Below are positions 7,174 through 17,273 of a stretch of 64,000 bases of DNA, one piece after another (position 1 is the first letter of the stretch; every line of letters begins with the position of its first letter). Made by a program: the position numbers and the translations under genes. The notes below the pieces were generated by a model. That model worked only from the letters and a program-made list of their open reading frames with translations. It was not told the DNA's origin and made no database searches. The stretch lies in NCBI RefSeq assembly GCF_014196225.1, contig NZ_JACIDI010000014.1:21056-85055 (forward strand), given 5' to 3'. The stretch is from Bacteroides pyogenes (GTDB lineage Bacteria > Bacteroidota > Bacteroidia > Bacteroidales > Bacteroidaceae).

Positions 7174-8166
7174 TTATTCTTTATCTAATTTATATTTAGA
7201 AATATCGGTTCCAAACGACAGATTCAGACTTTCCAGCAAATCATCAAGCTCGGTAAGCGATTTCTTTCCGAAGTTTCTGAACTTCAAAAGATCAGTCTTG
7301 TTGTATTGTACCAAATCTCCTAACGTTTCCACATCTGCGGCTTTCAAGCAGTTAAGGGCACGAACGGACAAGTCCATATCAACAAGTTTGGTTTTAAGCA
7401 GCTGACGCATATGCAAAACTTCTTCATCGAACTCTTCATTACCATCACCGTCACTTGTTTCCAAAGTGATTTTCTCATCAGAGAAAAGCATGAAATGGTA
7501 AATCAAAATTTTTGCAGCTTCTTTCAGCGCATCCTTCGGGTGTATAGAACCGTCGGTAGTAATCTCAAGCACCAGCTTTTCATAGTCAGTCTTCTGTTCT
7601 ACACGGAAGTTCTCAACCAGATACTTGACATTACGTATCGGAGTATAAATAGAATCGATTGGAATTACATTAACATCCGTACAATATTCGCGATTTTCTT
7701 CAGCAGGAACATAGCCACGGCCTTTGTTAATAGTAAGATCGATCTGCATAGTTGCCTTGGAATCTAAATGACAAATAACTAATTCAGGATTTAACACTTC
7801 AAATCCAGTCAAATACTTACCTATGTCACCTGCTTTAAATTCACTCGAATTCTCTACAGTGATACTCACTTTTTCGCTTTCGAACTCTTCAACTACTTGC
7901 TTGAATCTCACTTGTTTCAGATTCAAGATAATGTTGGTAACATCTTCTTTTACTCCGGGTACACTGGAAAACTCATGCTCCACCCCTTCAATTTTGATGG
8001 TAGTGATAGCAAAACCTTCCAATGAAGAAAGAAGAATACGGCGTAATGCATTACCTACAGTAATACCAAAGCCCGGCTCCAACGGACGAAACTCGAATTT
8101 CCCGATTTTCGGATCCGCATCCAACATTAATACTTTATCAGGTTTTTGAAATGCTAATATCGCCAT
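7174..8166 (-). CDS. rpoA: RNA polymerase alpha subunit
   Basis: The 330-aa alpha subunit nucleates assembly of RNA polymerase as a dimer and touches upstream DNA and regulators with its C-terminal domain. The N-terminal assembly domain includes [19 protein letters not shown] (about residues 34-52). A linker leads to the helix-hairpin-helix C-terminal domain (about 255-318), with [16 protein letters not shown] and [13 protein letters not shown]. Length is normal. It lies between rpsD and rplQ, the standard alpha-operon order, with gaps of 11 and 3 nt, so it is cotranscribed with both. Confidence 0.98.
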   Translation of the reverse strand: MAILAFQKPDKVLMLDADPKIGKFEFRPLEPGFGITVGNALRRILLSSLEGFAITTIKIEGVEHEFSSVPGVKEDVTNIILNLKQVRFKQVVEEFESEKVSITVENSSEFKAGDIGKYLTGFEVLNPELVICHLDSKATMQIDLTINKGRGYVPAEENREYCTDVNVIPIDSIYTPIRNVKYLVENFRVEQKTDYEKLVLEITTDGSIHPKDALKEAAKILIYHFMLFSDEKITLETSDGDGNEEFDEEVLHMRQLLKTKLVDMDLSVRALNCLKAADVETLGDLVQYNKTDLLKFRNFGKKSLTELDDLLESLNLSFGTDISKYKLDKE

Positions 8167-8177
8167 GAAATTAATTA

Positions 8178-8783
8178 TTATTTAGAATACAATTCAACGA
8201 TCAAATGTTCTTTAATGTTCTCAGGAATATCTGCCCTCTCAGGTACATGCAACATTTTACCTACTTTTGAAGCTTCGTCCCATTCCAACCAAGCATATTT
8301 GCTATGATTGAAGCCGGCCAAAGAATTAGCAACTACTTCCAGAGATTTAGATCTTTCACGAACACCAATCAATTGCCCGGGTTTTACTGCGTAAGAAGGA
8401 ATATTCACTACTCCACCATCTACTGTAATATGCTTGTGGCTTACCATTTGACGGGCAGCTGCACGGGTAGGAGCAATTCCCAAACGGAATACGACATTGT
8501 CAAGACGGCATTCGAGCAACTGAATAAGAATTTCACCGGTAATACCTTTAGCTGTCTCAGCTTTCTTAAACAGATTGCGGAATTGTTTTTCCAAAACTCC
8601 ATAAGTATATTTAGCCTTCTGTTTCTCACGAAGTTGAACTCCATATTCAGAAGTCTTTCTTTTTCTAGAATTTCCATGTTGTCCGGGAGGATAATTCTTT
8701 TTGGATAAAACTTTATCAGATCCAAAGATACCTTCACCGAATTTACGGGCGATTCTTGATTTTGGTCCAGTATATCTAGCCAT
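8178..8783 (-). CDS. rpsD: Small-subunit ribosomal protein uS4
   Basis: uS4 is a primary 16S rRNA binder and nucleates 30S assembly. The 201-aa protein begins [20 protein letters not shown] and carries the S4 RNA-binding domain around residues 90-150 ([20 protein letters not shown]). The N-terminal Cys cluster that binds zinc in some bacteria is absent, so it is the zinc-independent form. In enterobacteria S4 represses the alpha operon; the 116-nt spacer upstream, the longest inside this part of the block, is where a comparable site could lie, though I see no recognised fold there. Confidence 0.98.
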   Translation of the reverse strand: MARYTGPKSRIARKFGEGIFGSDKVLSKKNYPPGQHGNSRKRKTSEYGVQLREKQKAKYTYGVLEKQFRNLFKKAETAKGITGEILIQLLECRLDNVVFRLGIAPTRAAARQMVSHKHITVDGGVVNIPSYAVKPGQLIGVRERSKSLEVVANSLAGFNHSKYAWLEWDEASKVGKMLHVPERADIPENIKEHLIVELYSK

Positions 8784-8899
8784 TTCTTTTAAATATTTAA
8801 TTGTTTATTCATGAACTCAATTTGTTGCAGCCGCGATTACAGAGAAGAAATAATGCAATCCATAAACAAAATCAAGATCATTTTTAAGTTAAAGGTAAA

Positions 8900-9289
8900 T
8901 TAAACTCTACGTCTTTTAGGAGGACGACAACCATTATGCGGAAGCGGAGTCACATCAATGATTTCTGTAACCTCGATACCGGCCCCATGTATTGTCCTGA
9001 TAGCCGACTCACGTCCGTTGCCCGGACCTTTTACATATGCTTTTACCTTTCTAAGGCCAAGATCAAATGCTACTTTCGCACAATCTTGGGCAGCCATCTG
9101 AGCTGCATAAGGAGTATTCTTTTTAGAACCTCTGAATCCCATCTTTCCGGCAGATGACCATGAAATAACCTGCCCTTCACTGTTTGCAAGAGAAACAATA
9201 ATATTGTTGAAAGATGAATGAACATGCAATTGTCCATTAGCGTCTACTTTCACATTTCTCTTCTTTGCTGCAACTGTTTTTTTTGCCAT
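8900..9289 (-). CDS. rpsK: Small-subunit ribosomal protein uS11
   Basis: uS11 forms part of the 30S platform near the mRNA exit. The 129-aa protein shows the family core [20 protein letters not shown] and the C-terminal [17 protein letters not shown]. It lies 11 nt after rpsM and 116 nt before rpsD. No unusual features are seen. Confidence 0.98.
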   Translation of the reverse strand: MAKKTVAAKKRNVKVDANGQLHVHSSFNNIIVSLANSEGQVISWSSAGKMGFRGSKKNTPYAAQMAAQDCAKVAFDLGLRKVKAYVKGPGNGRESAIRTIHGAGIEVTEIIDVTPLPHNGCRPPKRRRV

Positions 9290-9300
9290 ATCAACAATTA

Positions 9301-9681
9301 TTATTTAGTAGCTTTTTTCTTATTAGCAACGGTTTTCTTTCTACCCTTACGAGTACGCGCATTATTCTTCGTACTCTGGCCTCTTACAGGCAATCCGATA
9401 CGATGACGCACACCACGATAGCAACCAATATCCATTAATCGCTTAATGTTTAATTGAACTTCAGAGCGAAGATCTCCTTCTACTTTATACTCAGCACCGA
9501 TAATCTCACGAATCTTAGCTGCCTGATCATCTGTCCAGTCTTTCACTTTGATGTCTCTATCAACACCTGCTTTCTCTAAAATCTTAGCTGAACTACTACG
9601 ACCTATTCCATATACATAGGTCAACGCAATCTCACCTCTCTTATTCTGAGGCAAATCTACACCAACTATTCTTATAGCCAT
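9301..9681 (-). CDS. rpsM: Small-subunit ribosomal protein uS13
   Basis: uS13 sits in the 30S head and contacts the P-site tRNA and the 50S subunit. The 126-aa protein starts [20 protein letters not shown], has the helix-two-turn-helix [14 protein letters not shown], and ends in the basic tail [19 protein letters not shown] that reaches into the decoding region. It follows rpmJ, as is usual in bacteria. Confidence 0.98.
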   Translation of the reverse strand: MAIRIVGVDLPQNKRGEIALTYVYGIGRSSSAKILEKAGVDRDIKVKDWTDDQAAKIREIIGAEYKVEGDLRSEVQLNIKRLMDIGCYRGVRHRIGLPVRGQSTKNNARTRKGRKKTVANKKKATK

Positions 9682-9714
9682 ATACTAAATTATTTTTTTT
9701 GCAAAAATAATAAA

Positions 9715-9831
9715 TTATCCTTGACGTTGTTTATACTTAGGATTTTTCTTGTTAATAACATACAAACGGCCATTGCGTCTAACGATCTTACATTCTGGCG
9801 TGCGTTTCTTTAATGATGCTCTTACTTTCAT
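9715..9831 (-). CDS. rpmJ: Large-subunit ribosomal protein bL36, zinc-less form
   Basis: This 38-codon gene runs from ATG at 9831 to TAA at 9715. It starts [20 protein letters not shown] and ends [12 protein letters not shown]. Zinc-binding bL36 has three Cys and one His; here only one Cys remains, at residue 14, and the NPKHKQ-type His is Tyr. It is therefore the zinc-independent version, suited to zinc-poor conditions. It sits between infA (8 nt away) and rpsM, its standard place. Confidence 0.95.
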   Translation of the reverse strand: MKVRASLKKRTPECKIVRRNGRLYVINKKNPKYKQRQG

Positions 9832-9839
9832 ATCTAATT

Positions 9840-10058
9840 TTATTTATATCTAAACACAATTCTTCCTTTCGATAAGTCGTAAGGAGACATTTCGACTCTC
9901 ACTTTATCTCCCGGCAAGATTTTAATGTAGTGCATCCGCATCTTACCTGAAATATGTGCAGTAATCTCATGTCCGTTTTCTAATTCAACACGAAACATTG
10001 CATTCGACAATGCTTCAACTATAACTCCATCTTGTTCTATTGCAGATTGTTTTGCCAT
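9840..10058 (-). CDS. infA: Translation initiation factor IF-1
   Basis: IF-1 is a 72-aa single OB-fold protein that blocks the A site of the 30S subunit during initiation. The sequence shows [19 protein letters not shown] and the C-terminal [15 protein letters not shown] typical of IF-1. The gap to map is a single base, so the two are translationally close. A common ribosomal-cluster position between map and rpmJ supports the call. Confidence 0.98.
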   Translation of the reverse strand: MAKQSAIEQDGVIVEALSNAMFRVELENGHEITAHISGKMRMHYIKILPGDKVRVEMSPYDLSKGRIVFRYK

Positions 10059-10059
10059 A

Positions 10060-10857
10060 TTATATTGCTTTATCTCCTAAAACTTCTTCTATAAACTTGA
10101 ATGAAGACAAAATATCAGCTTCACCGACTCCGACAGCTACCGTATGTTCAAAATGAGCAGCATATTTTCTGTCTCTGGTGCTCACTGTCCATCCATCACT
10201 TTCCATCATCACCTGTCTGCCGCCCAAAGTTATCATTGGTTCGATTGCAATGCAAAGCCCTTTTTTCATTAAAGGCCCGTATCCCCGCTTTCCGTAATTT
10301 GGCACTTGGGGGTCTTCATGCATTTCTTTTCCAATTCCATGACCAACAAATTCACGCACTACACCGTAAGAATGTGACTCACAATATTGCTGAACAGCAT
10401 ATCCGATATCACCAATTCTTTTTCCATGCACAGCGTTCCGAATGCCAATATACAAAGCCTCCTTTGTCACTTTCAACAACTGACGAATTTCTTCATCCAC
10501 TTCTCCCACACAAAAGGTATAGGCAGAATCGCCGCAAAAGCCGTTCATATAAGTCCCGCAATCAACAGACACAATGTCACCATCTTTTAGAACAATATCA
10601 CCCGGAATACCATGCACTACCTGTTCATTAACAGAGGTACAAATGGATCCCGGAAACGGGCTTCCGTATTGATTCGGAAAACCTTTGAAAGTTGGAGTTG
10701 CGCCGTTATCTCTGATAAACTCTTCAGCAACCTTATCCAACTCGCGCGTAGTAACACCGGGCTTCAATATCTTAGCAATTTCTGCCAAGGTTTTTCCAAC
10801 CAATAAATTACTCTGACGGAGCAGTTCTATCTCATCTTCAGTTTTAAGAAAAATCAT
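10060..10857 (-). CDS. map: Methionine aminopeptidase, type I
   Basis: The enzyme removes the initiator methionine from new proteins. The 265-aa M24A fold carries the five metal ligands in their usual contexts: the two Asp in [19 protein letters not shown] (about residues 98-116), the His in [15 protein letters not shown], and the two Glu in [11 protein letters not shown] and the FEHTVAVG stretch. It follows secY by 15 nt. Being inside the ribosomal block ties its synthesis to ribosome production. Confidence 0.97.
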   Translation of the reverse strand: MIFLKTEDEIELLRQSNLLVGKTLAEIAKILKPGVTTRELDKVAEEFIRDNGATPTFKGFPNQYGSPFPGSICTSVNEQVVHGIPGDIVLKDGDIVSVDCGTYMNGFCGDSAYTFCVGEVDEEIRQLLKVTKEALYIGIRNAVHGKRIGDIGYAVQQYCESHSYGVVREFVGHGIGKEMHEDPQVPNYGKRGYGPLMKKGLCIAIEPMITLGGRQVMMESDGWTVSTRDRKYAAHFEHTVAVGVGEADILSSFKFIEEVLGDKAI

Positions 10858-10872
10858 TTCTAATCTAAAGAA

Positions 10873-12213
10873 TTAATATGCCGCTACACCGGCTCGCCCT
10901 TTGATACGACCAGACTTTAACAAACCGTCATAATGCCTCATTAACAAATGACTCTCTATTTGCTGCAACGTATCAAGAACTACACCTACAAGAATTAACA
11001 AAGATGTGCCACCGAAAAACTGGGCAAACCCGGCTTGTACACCAAATATACCGGCAAAAGCAGGCAGGATTGCGACCAAAGCCAAAAAGAAAGAACCCGG
11101 CAAAGTGATACGAGACATAATGTCATCAATATACTCAGCGGTTTTCTTTCCCGGTTTGATGCCGGGAATAAAGCCATTGTTCCTTTTCATATCTTCGGCC
11201 ATCTGAGTCGGATTAATTGTTATTGCAGTATAGAAATATGTAAATAATATAATCATTACGGCAAAAACAAAATTATACCAGAAACTTGTATGATCCATAA
11301 ACGCATGCAAGAAACTGCCTGCATCATTTGTATTTGAAAAACCGATAAATGTAATTGGGATAAACATTATAGCCTGAGCAAAAATAATAGGCATTACACC
11401 TGCAGCATTTACCTTTAGAGGTATATACTGCCTGGCCCCTCCATATTGTTTGTTACCGACAATCCGCTTTGCATATTGCACAGGAATCTTTCTTGTCCCT
11501 TGTACCAAAAGAATTGCAACAGCAATAACCAACAACAAGAAAGCAATTTCGACAATGAACATAATCAAACCTCCGCTCTTGTTGGCAACTCTGGAGACAA
11601 CTTCTTGTAGTAAAGCATCCGGGAAGCGGGCAATAATACCGATCAAAATGATAAACGAAATGCCATTACCTATACCTTTATCGGTGATCCTTTCACCAAG
11701 CCACAAAATAAACATACTACCTGCTGCCAAAATAATGGTAGAGGTAACAATAAACAGAGTCCAACCTAATGAAGCATTTAAGGAAGGTCCGGCCTGCATT
11801 TTAAGGTTGAATAAATAGGAAGGGGCTTGAAAAAGCAATATAGCAATCGTCAAATAACGAGTATATTGATTCATCTTTCTCCTACCACTTTCACCCTCAC
11901 GCTGCAGTTTCTGAAAATACGGCACGGCGATTCCCAACAACTGAATCACGATAGATGCAGAGATATAAGGCATTATTCCCAATGCAAAAATAGAAGCATT
12001 GGAAAAAGCTCCTCCCGAGAACATATTTAACAAAGCGAGAAGACCTTCACTTGTTTGCTCGTGCAATTTTGCCAACATTCCCGGATTGACACCCGGCAAT
12101 ACGACATACGAACCAAAACGATAAATTGCCACAAACAATATGGTAATGAGGATCCGTTGTCTCAGATCCTCAATCTTCCATATATTCTTTAATGTTTCAA
12201 TAGCTTTTCTCAT
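10873..12213 (-). CDS. secY: Protein translocase subunit SecY
   Basis: SecY forms the ten-helix protein-conducting channel in the inner membrane, partnered by SecE (encoded at 36.6 kb) and driven by SecA. The 446-aa protein opens with a cytoplasmic amphipathic stretch (IETLKNIWKIEDLRQRILIT), then TM1, the plug loop and a series of hydrophobic segments. GGTSLLILVGVVLDTLQQIE lies in TM10 and the C terminus ends KGRAGVAAY. Length and position between rplO and map are normal for the spc operon. Confidence 0.98.
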   Translation of the reverse strand: MRKAIETLKNIWKIEDLRQRILITILFVAIYRFGSYVVLPGVNPGMLAKLHEQTSEGLLALLNMFSGGAFSNASIFALGIMPYISASIVIQLLGIAVPYFQKLQREGESGRRKMNQYTRYLTIAILLFQAPSYLFNLKMQAGPSLNASLGWTLFIVTSTIILAAGSMFILWLGERITDKGIGNGISFIILIGIIARFPDALLQEVVSRVANKSGGLIMFIVEIAFLLLVIAVAILLVQGTRKIPVQYAKRIVGNKQYGGARQYIPLKVNAAGVMPIIFAQAIMFIPITFIGFSNTNDAGSFLHAFMDHTSFWYNFVFAVMIILFTYFYTAITINPTQMAEDMKRNNGFIPGIKPGKKTAEYIDDIMSRITLPGSFFLALVAILPAFAGIFGVQAGFAQFFGGTSLLILVGVVLDTLQQIESHLLMRHYDGLLKSGRIKGRAGVAAY

Positions 12214-12217
12214 TGAA

Positions 12218-12664
12218 TCAGAGTTTTACTACAGTTCCACCAGCAGCTTCGATAGCAGCAGATGCAGTCTTGGAGAATGCATGAGCTTCCACTTGCAGCT
12301 TCTTAGTCAGAGCTCCATTACCTAATACTTTTAGCAATTGATTTGAAGAAATAAATCCTGCTTCAATAAAGTCGTTCAAGCCAACTTTTTCTAAATTCTT
12401 AGCCTCAGCAAGCTTCTGAATCGTATCCAGATTGATTGCTTTATATTCTACACGATTGATATTCTTAAAACCAAATTTAGGTACCCGACGTTGAAGGGGC
12501 ATTTGTCCACCTTCAAAACCGACTTTTTTAGAGTATCCAGATCTTGATTTAGCTCCCTTATGGCCTCTTGTAGAAGTTCCTCCCAAACCAGAACCGGGAC
12601 CACGTCCGATTCTTTTTCTTGTCTTGGTAGATCCTTCTGCAGGCTTTAGATTACTTAAGTTCAT
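12218..12664 (-). CDS. rplO: Large-subunit ribosomal protein uL15
   Basis: uL15 is a late-assembly 50S protein whose long basic N-terminal arm threads through 23S rRNA. That arm is visible as RKRIGRGPGSGLGGTSTRGH, followed by GGQMPLQRRVPKFGF. The globular C-terminal half includes GNGALTKKLQVEAHAFSKTA. At 148 aa it is of normal length. It ends 4 nt before secY begins. Confidence 0.98.
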   Translation of the reverse strand: MNLSNLKPAEGSTKTRKRIGRGPGSGLGGTSTRGHKGAKSRSGYSKKVGFEGGQMPLQRRVPKFGFKNINRVEYKAINLDTIQKLAEAKNLEKVGLNDFIEAGFISSNQLLKVLGNGALTKKLQVEAHAFSKTASAAIEAAGGTVVKL

Positions 12665-12692
12665 ATTGTAATAGTTTTATTATTCAACAAAA

Positions 12693-12869
12693 TTACTTAA
12701 CAATGGCAACCAAGTGTTTGACTTTATCTACCATTCCAAGAATTGAAGGAGTATTCTCGTGTTCTACCACACGATTCAGTTTACGAAGTCCTAGTGCATC
12801 AAGAGTTCTTTTTTGATCAATCGGAGCACCAATTCTACTTTTCACTTGTTTGATTTTTATAGTTGACAT
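12693..12869 (-). CDS. rpmD: Large-subunit ribosomal protein uL30
   Basis: The start chosen is the ATG at 12869 (MSTIKIKQVKSRIGAP), giving 58 aa, the size of bacterial uL30. An earlier in-frame ATG would add 12 acidic residues and overlap the end of rpsE. The ferredoxin-like fold is visible, with TLDALGLRKLNRVVEHE. It lies between rpsE and rplO as expected, and AGGAGG stands just upstream of this start. Confidence 0.95.
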   Translation of the reverse strand: MSTIKIKQVKSRIGAPIDQKRTLDALGLRKLNRVVEHENTPSILGMVDKVKHLVAIVK

Positions 12870-12879
12870 ATCTTCCTCC

Positions 12880-13398
12880 TTATCCTCTAAATACTTTTTC
12901 AACACTTATACCTCTGTTCTGAGCCACCATTCTTGCATCACGCATCTCGCTCAAAGCTAAAATCGTAGCTTTAACAAGGTTGTGCGGATTTGAAGAACCT
13001 TTCGACTTTGCCAGAACGTCAGTCACACCAACACTTTCCAATACTGCACGCATAGCACCTCCAGCTACTACACCGGTACCATGAGATGCCGGCTTGATGA
13101 ACACTTCAGCCCCACCGAATTTTGCCGATTGCTCATGCGGAACAGTACCTTTTAATACAGGAACTCTCACCAAGTTCTTTTTAGCCGATTCAACACCTTT
13201 AGCGATAGCAGCTGTCACTTCACCTGCCTTACCGAGTCCCCAACCGATGATACCTTCTTCGTTGCCCACAACAACAATTGCTGAGAAACTGAAGGTTCTA
13301 CCACCTTTGGTAACTTTAGTTACACGATTGATAGCAACCAATCTATCCTTCAGTTCTATATCGCTAGTAACTTTTACTCTATTATTAACTCCTGCCAT
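12880..13398 (-). CDS. rpsE: Small-subunit ribosomal protein uS5
   Basis: uS5 lines the mRNA entry channel and affects decoding accuracy. The 172-aa protein has the double-stranded RNA-binding-like domain ([20 protein letters not shown]), the [10 protein letters not shown] loop and the C-terminal domain with [19 protein letters not shown]. It sits between rplR and rpmD. No substitutions of note are seen. Confidence 0.98.
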   Translation of the reverse strand: MAGVNNRVKVTSDIELKDRLVAINRVTKVTKGGRTFSFSAIVVVGNEEGIIGWGLGKAGEVTAAIAKGVESAKKNLVRVPVLKGTVPHEQSAKFGGAEVFIKPASHGTGVVAGGAMRAVLESVGVTDVLAKSKGSSNPHNLVKATILALSEMRDARMVAQNRGISVEKVFRG

Positions 13399-13403
13399 AA
13401 TGA

Positions 13404-13748
13404 TTAAAATTTAAGTCCACCGTTACGAGCAGCATCAGCTACTTCTTTTACTCTCCCATGATACAAGTAACCATTACGGTCGAAAACAACGGTAGTAATA
13501 CCTGCTTCCTGTGCTTTCTTAGCAATCAATTCACCAACTTTAGCAGCTTGCACTTTCTTAGCAACCTTTTCTGTTAGTCCTAAAGAAGAAGCTGCAGCTA
13601 ATGTTTTGCCAGACAAATCATCGATAATCTGGACGTAAATCTGCTTGTTACTTCTAAATACACTCATGCGCGGACATTCAGGAGTACCTGAAATTTTATT
13701 GCGCACTCTATATTTGATCTTAATTCGTCTTTCTACTTTTGTTGTCAT
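13404..13748 (-). CDS. rplR: Large-subunit ribosomal protein uL18
   Basis: uL18 binds 5S rRNA with uL5 in the central protuberance. The 114-aa protein has the basic N-terminal arm ([19 protein letters not shown]) and conserved [18 protein letters not shown], and ends with [20 protein letters not shown]. It lies 5 nt before rpsE and 21 nt after rplF. Confidence 0.98.
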   Translation of the reverse strand: MTTKVERRIKIKYRVRNKISGTPECPRMSVFRSNKQIYVQIIDDLSGKTLAAASSLGLTEKVAKKVQAAKVGELIAKKAQEAGITTVVFDRNGYLYHGRVKEVADAARNGGLKF

Positions 13749-13769
13749 AATGATCTAATTTTATGTAAA

Positions 13770-14339
13770 TTATTTAGCGCCGGCAGATTTACCAGACTTT
13801 CTGCGAACAACTTCGCCAACAAACTTAATACCTTTACCTTTATATGGTTCAGGTTTACGGAAAGAACGTATTTTAGAGCAAACTTGACCAAGCAGTTGTT
13901 TGTCACAGGATTCTAAGATAATAAGAGGATTCTTATTTCTCTCTGACTTGGTCTCTACTTTAATCTCAGCAGGCAACTGCATAAAAATACTGTGCGTATA
14001 GCCTAAAGACAACTCTATAATATTACCTTGGTTAGAAGCACGGTAACCCACACCAACAAGTTCCAGCTCTTTCTTATATCCTTCGGACACACCTACAACC
14101 ATGTTGTGGAGCAATGAACGATACAAGCCATGGAAAGCATGCTTTTGCTTCGGGTTATCAAGCATTTCTTTTTCATTTTCTGTTAAAGTTACGTGTCCGT
14201 CTTCAATGGTAACATCGATGGCAGGATTCACATATTGGCAGAGTTCGCCTTTCGGTCCCTTCACGGTAACCACATTATCCTTAAGAGTGACTGTCACTCC
14301 GGCAGGAATACTAATGGGTAATTTTCCTATTCTTGACAT
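13770..14339 (-). CDS. rplF: Large-subunit ribosomal protein uL6
   Basis: uL6 binds helix 97 of 23S rRNA near the factor-binding site. Two repeated domains are visible over 189 aa: the first from MSRIGKLPISIPAGV, the second ending at the signature EPYKGKGIKFVGEVVRRKSG. The LxxxIRSFRKPEPYKGKGI region is intact. Length and neighbours (rpsH, rplR) are normal. Confidence 0.98.
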   Translation of the reverse strand: MSRIGKLPISIPAGVTVTLKDNVVTVKGPKGELCQYVNPAIDVTIEDGHVTLTENEKEMLDNPKQKHAFHGLYRSLLHNMVVGVSEGYKKELELVGVGYRASNQGNIIELSLGYTHSIFMQLPAEIKVETKSERNKNPLIILESCDKQLLGQVCSKIRSFRKPEPYKGKGIKFVGEVVRRKSGKSAGAK

Positions 14340-14355
14340 TGCTTAATTCCTCCTA

Positions 14356-14751
14356 TTAATATACATAACACAAAACTTCGCCACCAATCTTCAATTCAGC
14401 AGCTTCTTTGTCGGTCATTACACCTTTGGAAGTAGATATTATAGCAATACCCAGCCCATTAATAACACGCGGCATATCTTTGTAACCGGTATACTTACGT
14501 AAACCCGGAGAAGATATTCTAATCAATTTTTTAATCGCATTAACCTTGTTAACGGGATCATACTTCAAAGCAACTTTAATAGTTCCTTGAGGACCATCTT
14601 CTACAAACTTATAATTAAGAATGTAGCCTTTCTCAAAAAGAATCTTCGTGATTTCTTTTTTCAAATTTGAAGCGGGAACTTCTACAACTCTGTGCTTTGC
14701 ACTAATTCCGTTCCGCAACCTCGTCAAATAATCTGCTATTGGATCAGTCAT
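14356..14751 (-). CDS. rpsH: Small-subunit ribosomal protein uS8
   Basis: uS8 binds the central domain of 16S rRNA and, in enterobacteria, represses the spc operon. The 131-aa protein starts MTDPIADYLTRLRNGISAKH and carries the C-terminal signature GLGIAIISTSKGVMTDKEA. It lies between rpsN and rplF. The 53-nt gap to rpsN is slightly longer than most here. Confidence 0.98.
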   Translation of the reverse strand: MTDPIADYLTRLRNGISAKHRVVEVPASNLKKEITKILFEKGYILNYKFVEDGPQGTIKVALKYDPVNKVNAIKKLIRISSPGLRKYTGYKDMPRVINGLGIAIISTSKGVMTDKEAAELKIGGEVLCYVY

Positions 14752-14804
14752 ATAAAATAAATTAAATTAATCAGGACTTTCCTGACAATATTTAAAACAA
14801 AAAA

Positions 14805-15074
14805 TTACCAACTTGCTTTTTTTACGCCCGGGATCAATCCGTTAGATGCCATCTCACGGAACTGGATTCTCGAGATACCAAACTGGCGAATATAGCCCTT
14901 AGGACGACCGGTCAACTTACAACGATTGTGCAAACGTACCGGAGATGCATTTTTAGGAAGAGCCTGCAAAGCTTCATAATCGCCTTCTTTTTTCAGTCGG
15001 GCTCTTTTCTCAGCATATTTGGCTACTAACTTAGCACGCTTAACCTCACGTGCTTTCATTGATTCTTTTGCCAT
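14805..15074 (-). CDS. rpsN: Small-subunit ribosomal protein uS14, zinc-less form
   Basis: uS14 sits in the 30S head. At 89 aa with a single Cys in the [20 protein letters not shown] region, this is the longer form without the CxxC...CxxC zinc ribbon. Together with the zinc-less bL36 and uS4, it indicates ribosomes that need little zinc. The gene lies 6 nt after rplE. Confidence 0.97.
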   Translation of the reverse strand: MAKESMKAREVKRAKLVAKYAEKRARLKKEGDYEALQALPKNASPVRLHNRCKLTGRPKGYIRQFGISRIQFREMASNGLIPGVKKASW

Positions 15075-15080
15075 ATCTTA

Positions 15081-15638
15081 TCAGTCTTTATTAGCGTTTT
15101 TAAAAGGTAATCCGAATTCTTTCAACAAAGCAAACCCTTCTTCATCTGTCTGCGCAGAGGTTACAAAGGTAATATTCATTCCAAGGATTCGGGTAATACT
15201 ATCAATATTTATTTCAGGAAAAATGATTTGCTCCTGAATACCGAGTGTATAGTTACCTTTTCCATCAAACTTCGTTTCAATACCTTTGAAGTCACGGATA
15301 CGCGGAAGAGCTACACGAACCAGTTTTTCTAAGAATTCGTACATTCTTTCACGACGCAAAGTTACCATCACACCGATCGGCATCTTTTTACGCAACTTAA
15401 AGTTAGCGATATCCTTACGAGAAATGGTTGCTACGGCTTTTTGACCGGTAATAGCTGTCATTTCATTGATTGCAACTTCAATAATCTTCTTGTCGGCCAC
15501 AGCCATACCCAAACCTTGATTGATCACAATCTTCTTAAGTACGGGTATCTGCATCGTTGAAGAATACTGGAATTGTGATTTCAATGCAGGAGCTATACGC
15601 TCTGCATATTCTTTCTTAAGACTTGCAGTATTACTCAT
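15081..15638 (-). CDS. rplE: Large-subunit ribosomal protein uL5
   Basis: uL5 binds 5S rRNA and contacts the P-site tRNA. The 185-aa protein has the family signature [16 protein letters not shown], then [20 protein letters not shown] and [13 protein letters not shown]. Its start overlaps the rplX stop by one base (TAATG), suggesting translational coupling. Confidence 0.98.
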   Translation of the reverse strand: MSNTASLKKEYAERIAPALKSQFQYSSTMQIPVLKKIVINQGLGMAVADKKIIEVAINEMTAITGQKAVATISRKDIANFKLRKKMPIGVMVTLRRERMYEFLEKLVRVALPRIRDFKGIETKFDGKGNYTLGIQEQIIFPEINIDSITRILGMNITFVTSAQTDEEGFALLKEFGLPFKNANKD

Positions 15639-15958
15639 TACTTAATCTCCTCTCCTGATTTTTTAGAATAACGCACTAAAGTTCCTTCAGAACTCTTTTT
15701 TCTCCCAATACGCGTTGCTTTACCAGTTTTGGGATCAATCGGGTTCAAGTTTGAAATGTGGATAGAAGCTTCTTGCTTCACAATACCACCTTGTGGGTTC
15801 TTCGTGTTCGGCTTAGTGCTTTTAGATACCATATTGATACCTTCTACGAATGCACGTCCTTCTTTAACAAGAACCTTCAACACACGACCAGTTTTGCCCT
15901 TATCTTCACCAGCATTTACGTAAACTGTATCGCCTTTTTTAATATGTAATTTACTCAT
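15638..15958 (-). CDS. rplX: Large-subunit ribosomal protein uL24
   Basis: uL24 starts 50S assembly. The KOW motif is at the N terminus ([20 protein letters not shown]). The 106-aa protein continues with [20 protein letters not shown] and ends in a basic stretch. It follows rplN by 20 nt and overlaps rplE by one base. Confidence 0.98.
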   Translation of the reverse strand: MSKLHIKKGDTVYVNAGEDKGKTGRVLKVLVKEGRAFVEGINMVSKSTKPNTKNPQGGIVKQEASIHISNLNPIDPKTGKATRIGRKKSSEGTLVRYSKKSGEEIK

Positions 15959-15978
15959 TACTTAAATCTTTTACAAAA

Positions 15979-16344
15979 TTAAAGTACTTCAGGCGCAAGT
16001 GACACAACTTTCATGTTTGTAGCACGAAGTTCTCTTGCTACCGGGCCGAAAATACGACTACCTCTAATTTCACCTGCATTGTTCAACAACACACAAGCGT
16101 TATCATCAAAACGTATATAAGAACCATCGGGACGACGGATCTCTTTTTTCGTACGTACAATCAAAGCTTTTGATACCGCACCTTTTTTAACATCACTCGA
16201 AGGGATGACACTCTTTACAGAAACTACAATAACATCCCCCACCGAAGCATAACGACGACCTGTACCACCTAAAACACGGATACACAATGCCTCTTTAGCT
16301 CCACTGTTATCACATACTGTAAGTCTGGATTCTACTTGTATCAT
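15979..16344 (-). CDS. rplN: Large-subunit ribosomal protein uL14
   Basis: uL14 forms an intersubunit bridge and is the docking site of the silencing factor RsfS. The 121-aa protein begins [20 protein letters not shown] and carries the signature [20 protein letters not shown] and the C-terminal [20 protein letters not shown]. It is 2 nt after rpsQ. Confidence 0.98.
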   Translation of the reverse strand: MIQVESRLTVCDNSGAKEALCIRVLGGTGRRYASVGDVIVVSVKSVIPSSDVKKGAVSKALIVRTKKEIRRPDGSYIRFDDNACVLLNNAGEIRGSRIFGPVARELRATNMKVVSLAPEVL

Positions 16345-16346
16345 AA

Positions 16347-16616
16347 TTACTTAGCTCTTTCAATTATTTCTACTAATCTCCATCTTTTAGTCTTGCTCAA
16401 AGGACGAGTTTCCATAATGCGTACAGTATCACCGATATTGCATTCATTCTTTTCATCATGAGCATGGTATTTTTTCGTTTTGCTAACGAATTTACCATAT
16501 ATAGGGTGTTTTTCTTTGAACTTAGCCGCAACAGTGATGGTTTTTTCCATCTTATTGCTCAACACAACCCCTGTTCTTTCTTTTCTTAAATTTCTTGCTT
16601 CCATCAAGCTGATCAT
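16347..16616 (-). CDS. rpsQ: Small-subunit ribosomal protein uS17
   Basis: uS17 is an OB-fold primary 16S binder. The 89-aa protein shows [20 protein letters not shown] and the signature [20 protein letters not shown]. Its start overlaps the rpmC stop by 4 nt (ATGA), typical of coupled translation. Confidence 0.98.
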   Translation of the reverse strand: MISLMEARNLRKERTGVVLSNKMEKTITVAAKFKEKHPIYGKFVSKTKKYHAHDEKNECNIGDTVRIMETRPLSKTKRWRLVEIIERAK

Positions 16617-16810
16617 TTATTGTTAAGTTCTCTTTGGCGTAATTCAGTCTTCATACGCGCAATAGTCCTGCGTAATTGTTTAATCTGGGCAGGATTTTCC
16701 AAAGGAGAAATCGAATGATTAATAACCATCTGATTATAATTCGCAGTTTCTGCCTCAATTCTATCTACCAAATCAGTAGTAGCTAATTCTTTAATTTCTG
16801 CAATTTTCAT
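16613..16810 (-). CDS. rpmC: Large-subunit ribosomal protein uL29
   Basis: uL29 is a small helical-hairpin protein by the tunnel exit, next to the site where trigger factor and SRP bind. The 65-aa sequence has [20 protein letters not shown] and the C-terminal [20 protein letters not shown]. It lies between rplP and rpsQ, overlapping rpsQ by 4 nt. Confidence 0.97.
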   Translation of the reverse strand: MKIAEIKELATTDLVDRIEAETANYNQMVINHSISPLENPAQIKQLRRTIARMKTELRQRELNNK

Positions 16811-16815
16811 AAACC

Positions 16816-17250
16816 TTACGCATTTTGATTTTGAATATCATAATCACGTCTTACGACGAATTTCGTTGTAATAGGAAGCTTTTGAGCAGCTAAGCGCAAT
16901 GCCTCTTTCGCGATTTCATAAGATACTCCTTCAGCCTCGATAATAATTCTACCCGGAGTAACAGGAGCCACAAATCCTTCGGGGCTACCTTTACCTTTAC
17001 CCATACGTACATCAGCCGGCTTGCGAGTAATCGGTTTATCAGGGAATATACGAATCCAGATCTGTCCTTGACGTTGCATATATCTTGTTACTGCAATACG
17101 AGCAGCTTCGATCTGACGGCCTGTAATCCATTTCGTTTCCAAAGCCTTTATGCCAAAAGAGCCAAAAGCCAATTGATTACCTCTTTGGGCATTTCCTTTC
17201 GCACGGCCTTTCTGTTGTCTTCTGAATTTTGTCTTTTTCGGTTGTAACAT
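16816..17250 (-). CDS. rplP: Large-subunit ribosomal protein uL16
   Basis: uL16 organises the A-site tRNA binding region of the 50S subunit. The 144-aa protein starts [20 protein letters not shown] and includes the signature [20 protein letters not shown]. The arginine hydroxylated in E. coli (Arg81) falls in the conserved VRMGKGKG context. It is 23 nt after rpsC. Confidence 0.98.
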   Translation of the reverse strand: MLQPKKTKFRRQQKGRAKGNAQRGNQLAFGSFGIKALETKWITGRQIEAARIAVTRYMQRQGQIWIRIFPDKPITRKPADVRMGKGKGSPEGFVAPVTPGRIIIEAEGVSYEIAKEALRLAAQKLPITTKFVVRRDYDIQNQNA

Positions 17251-17273
17251 AGTTTCCTAAAATTCAAATTCGT

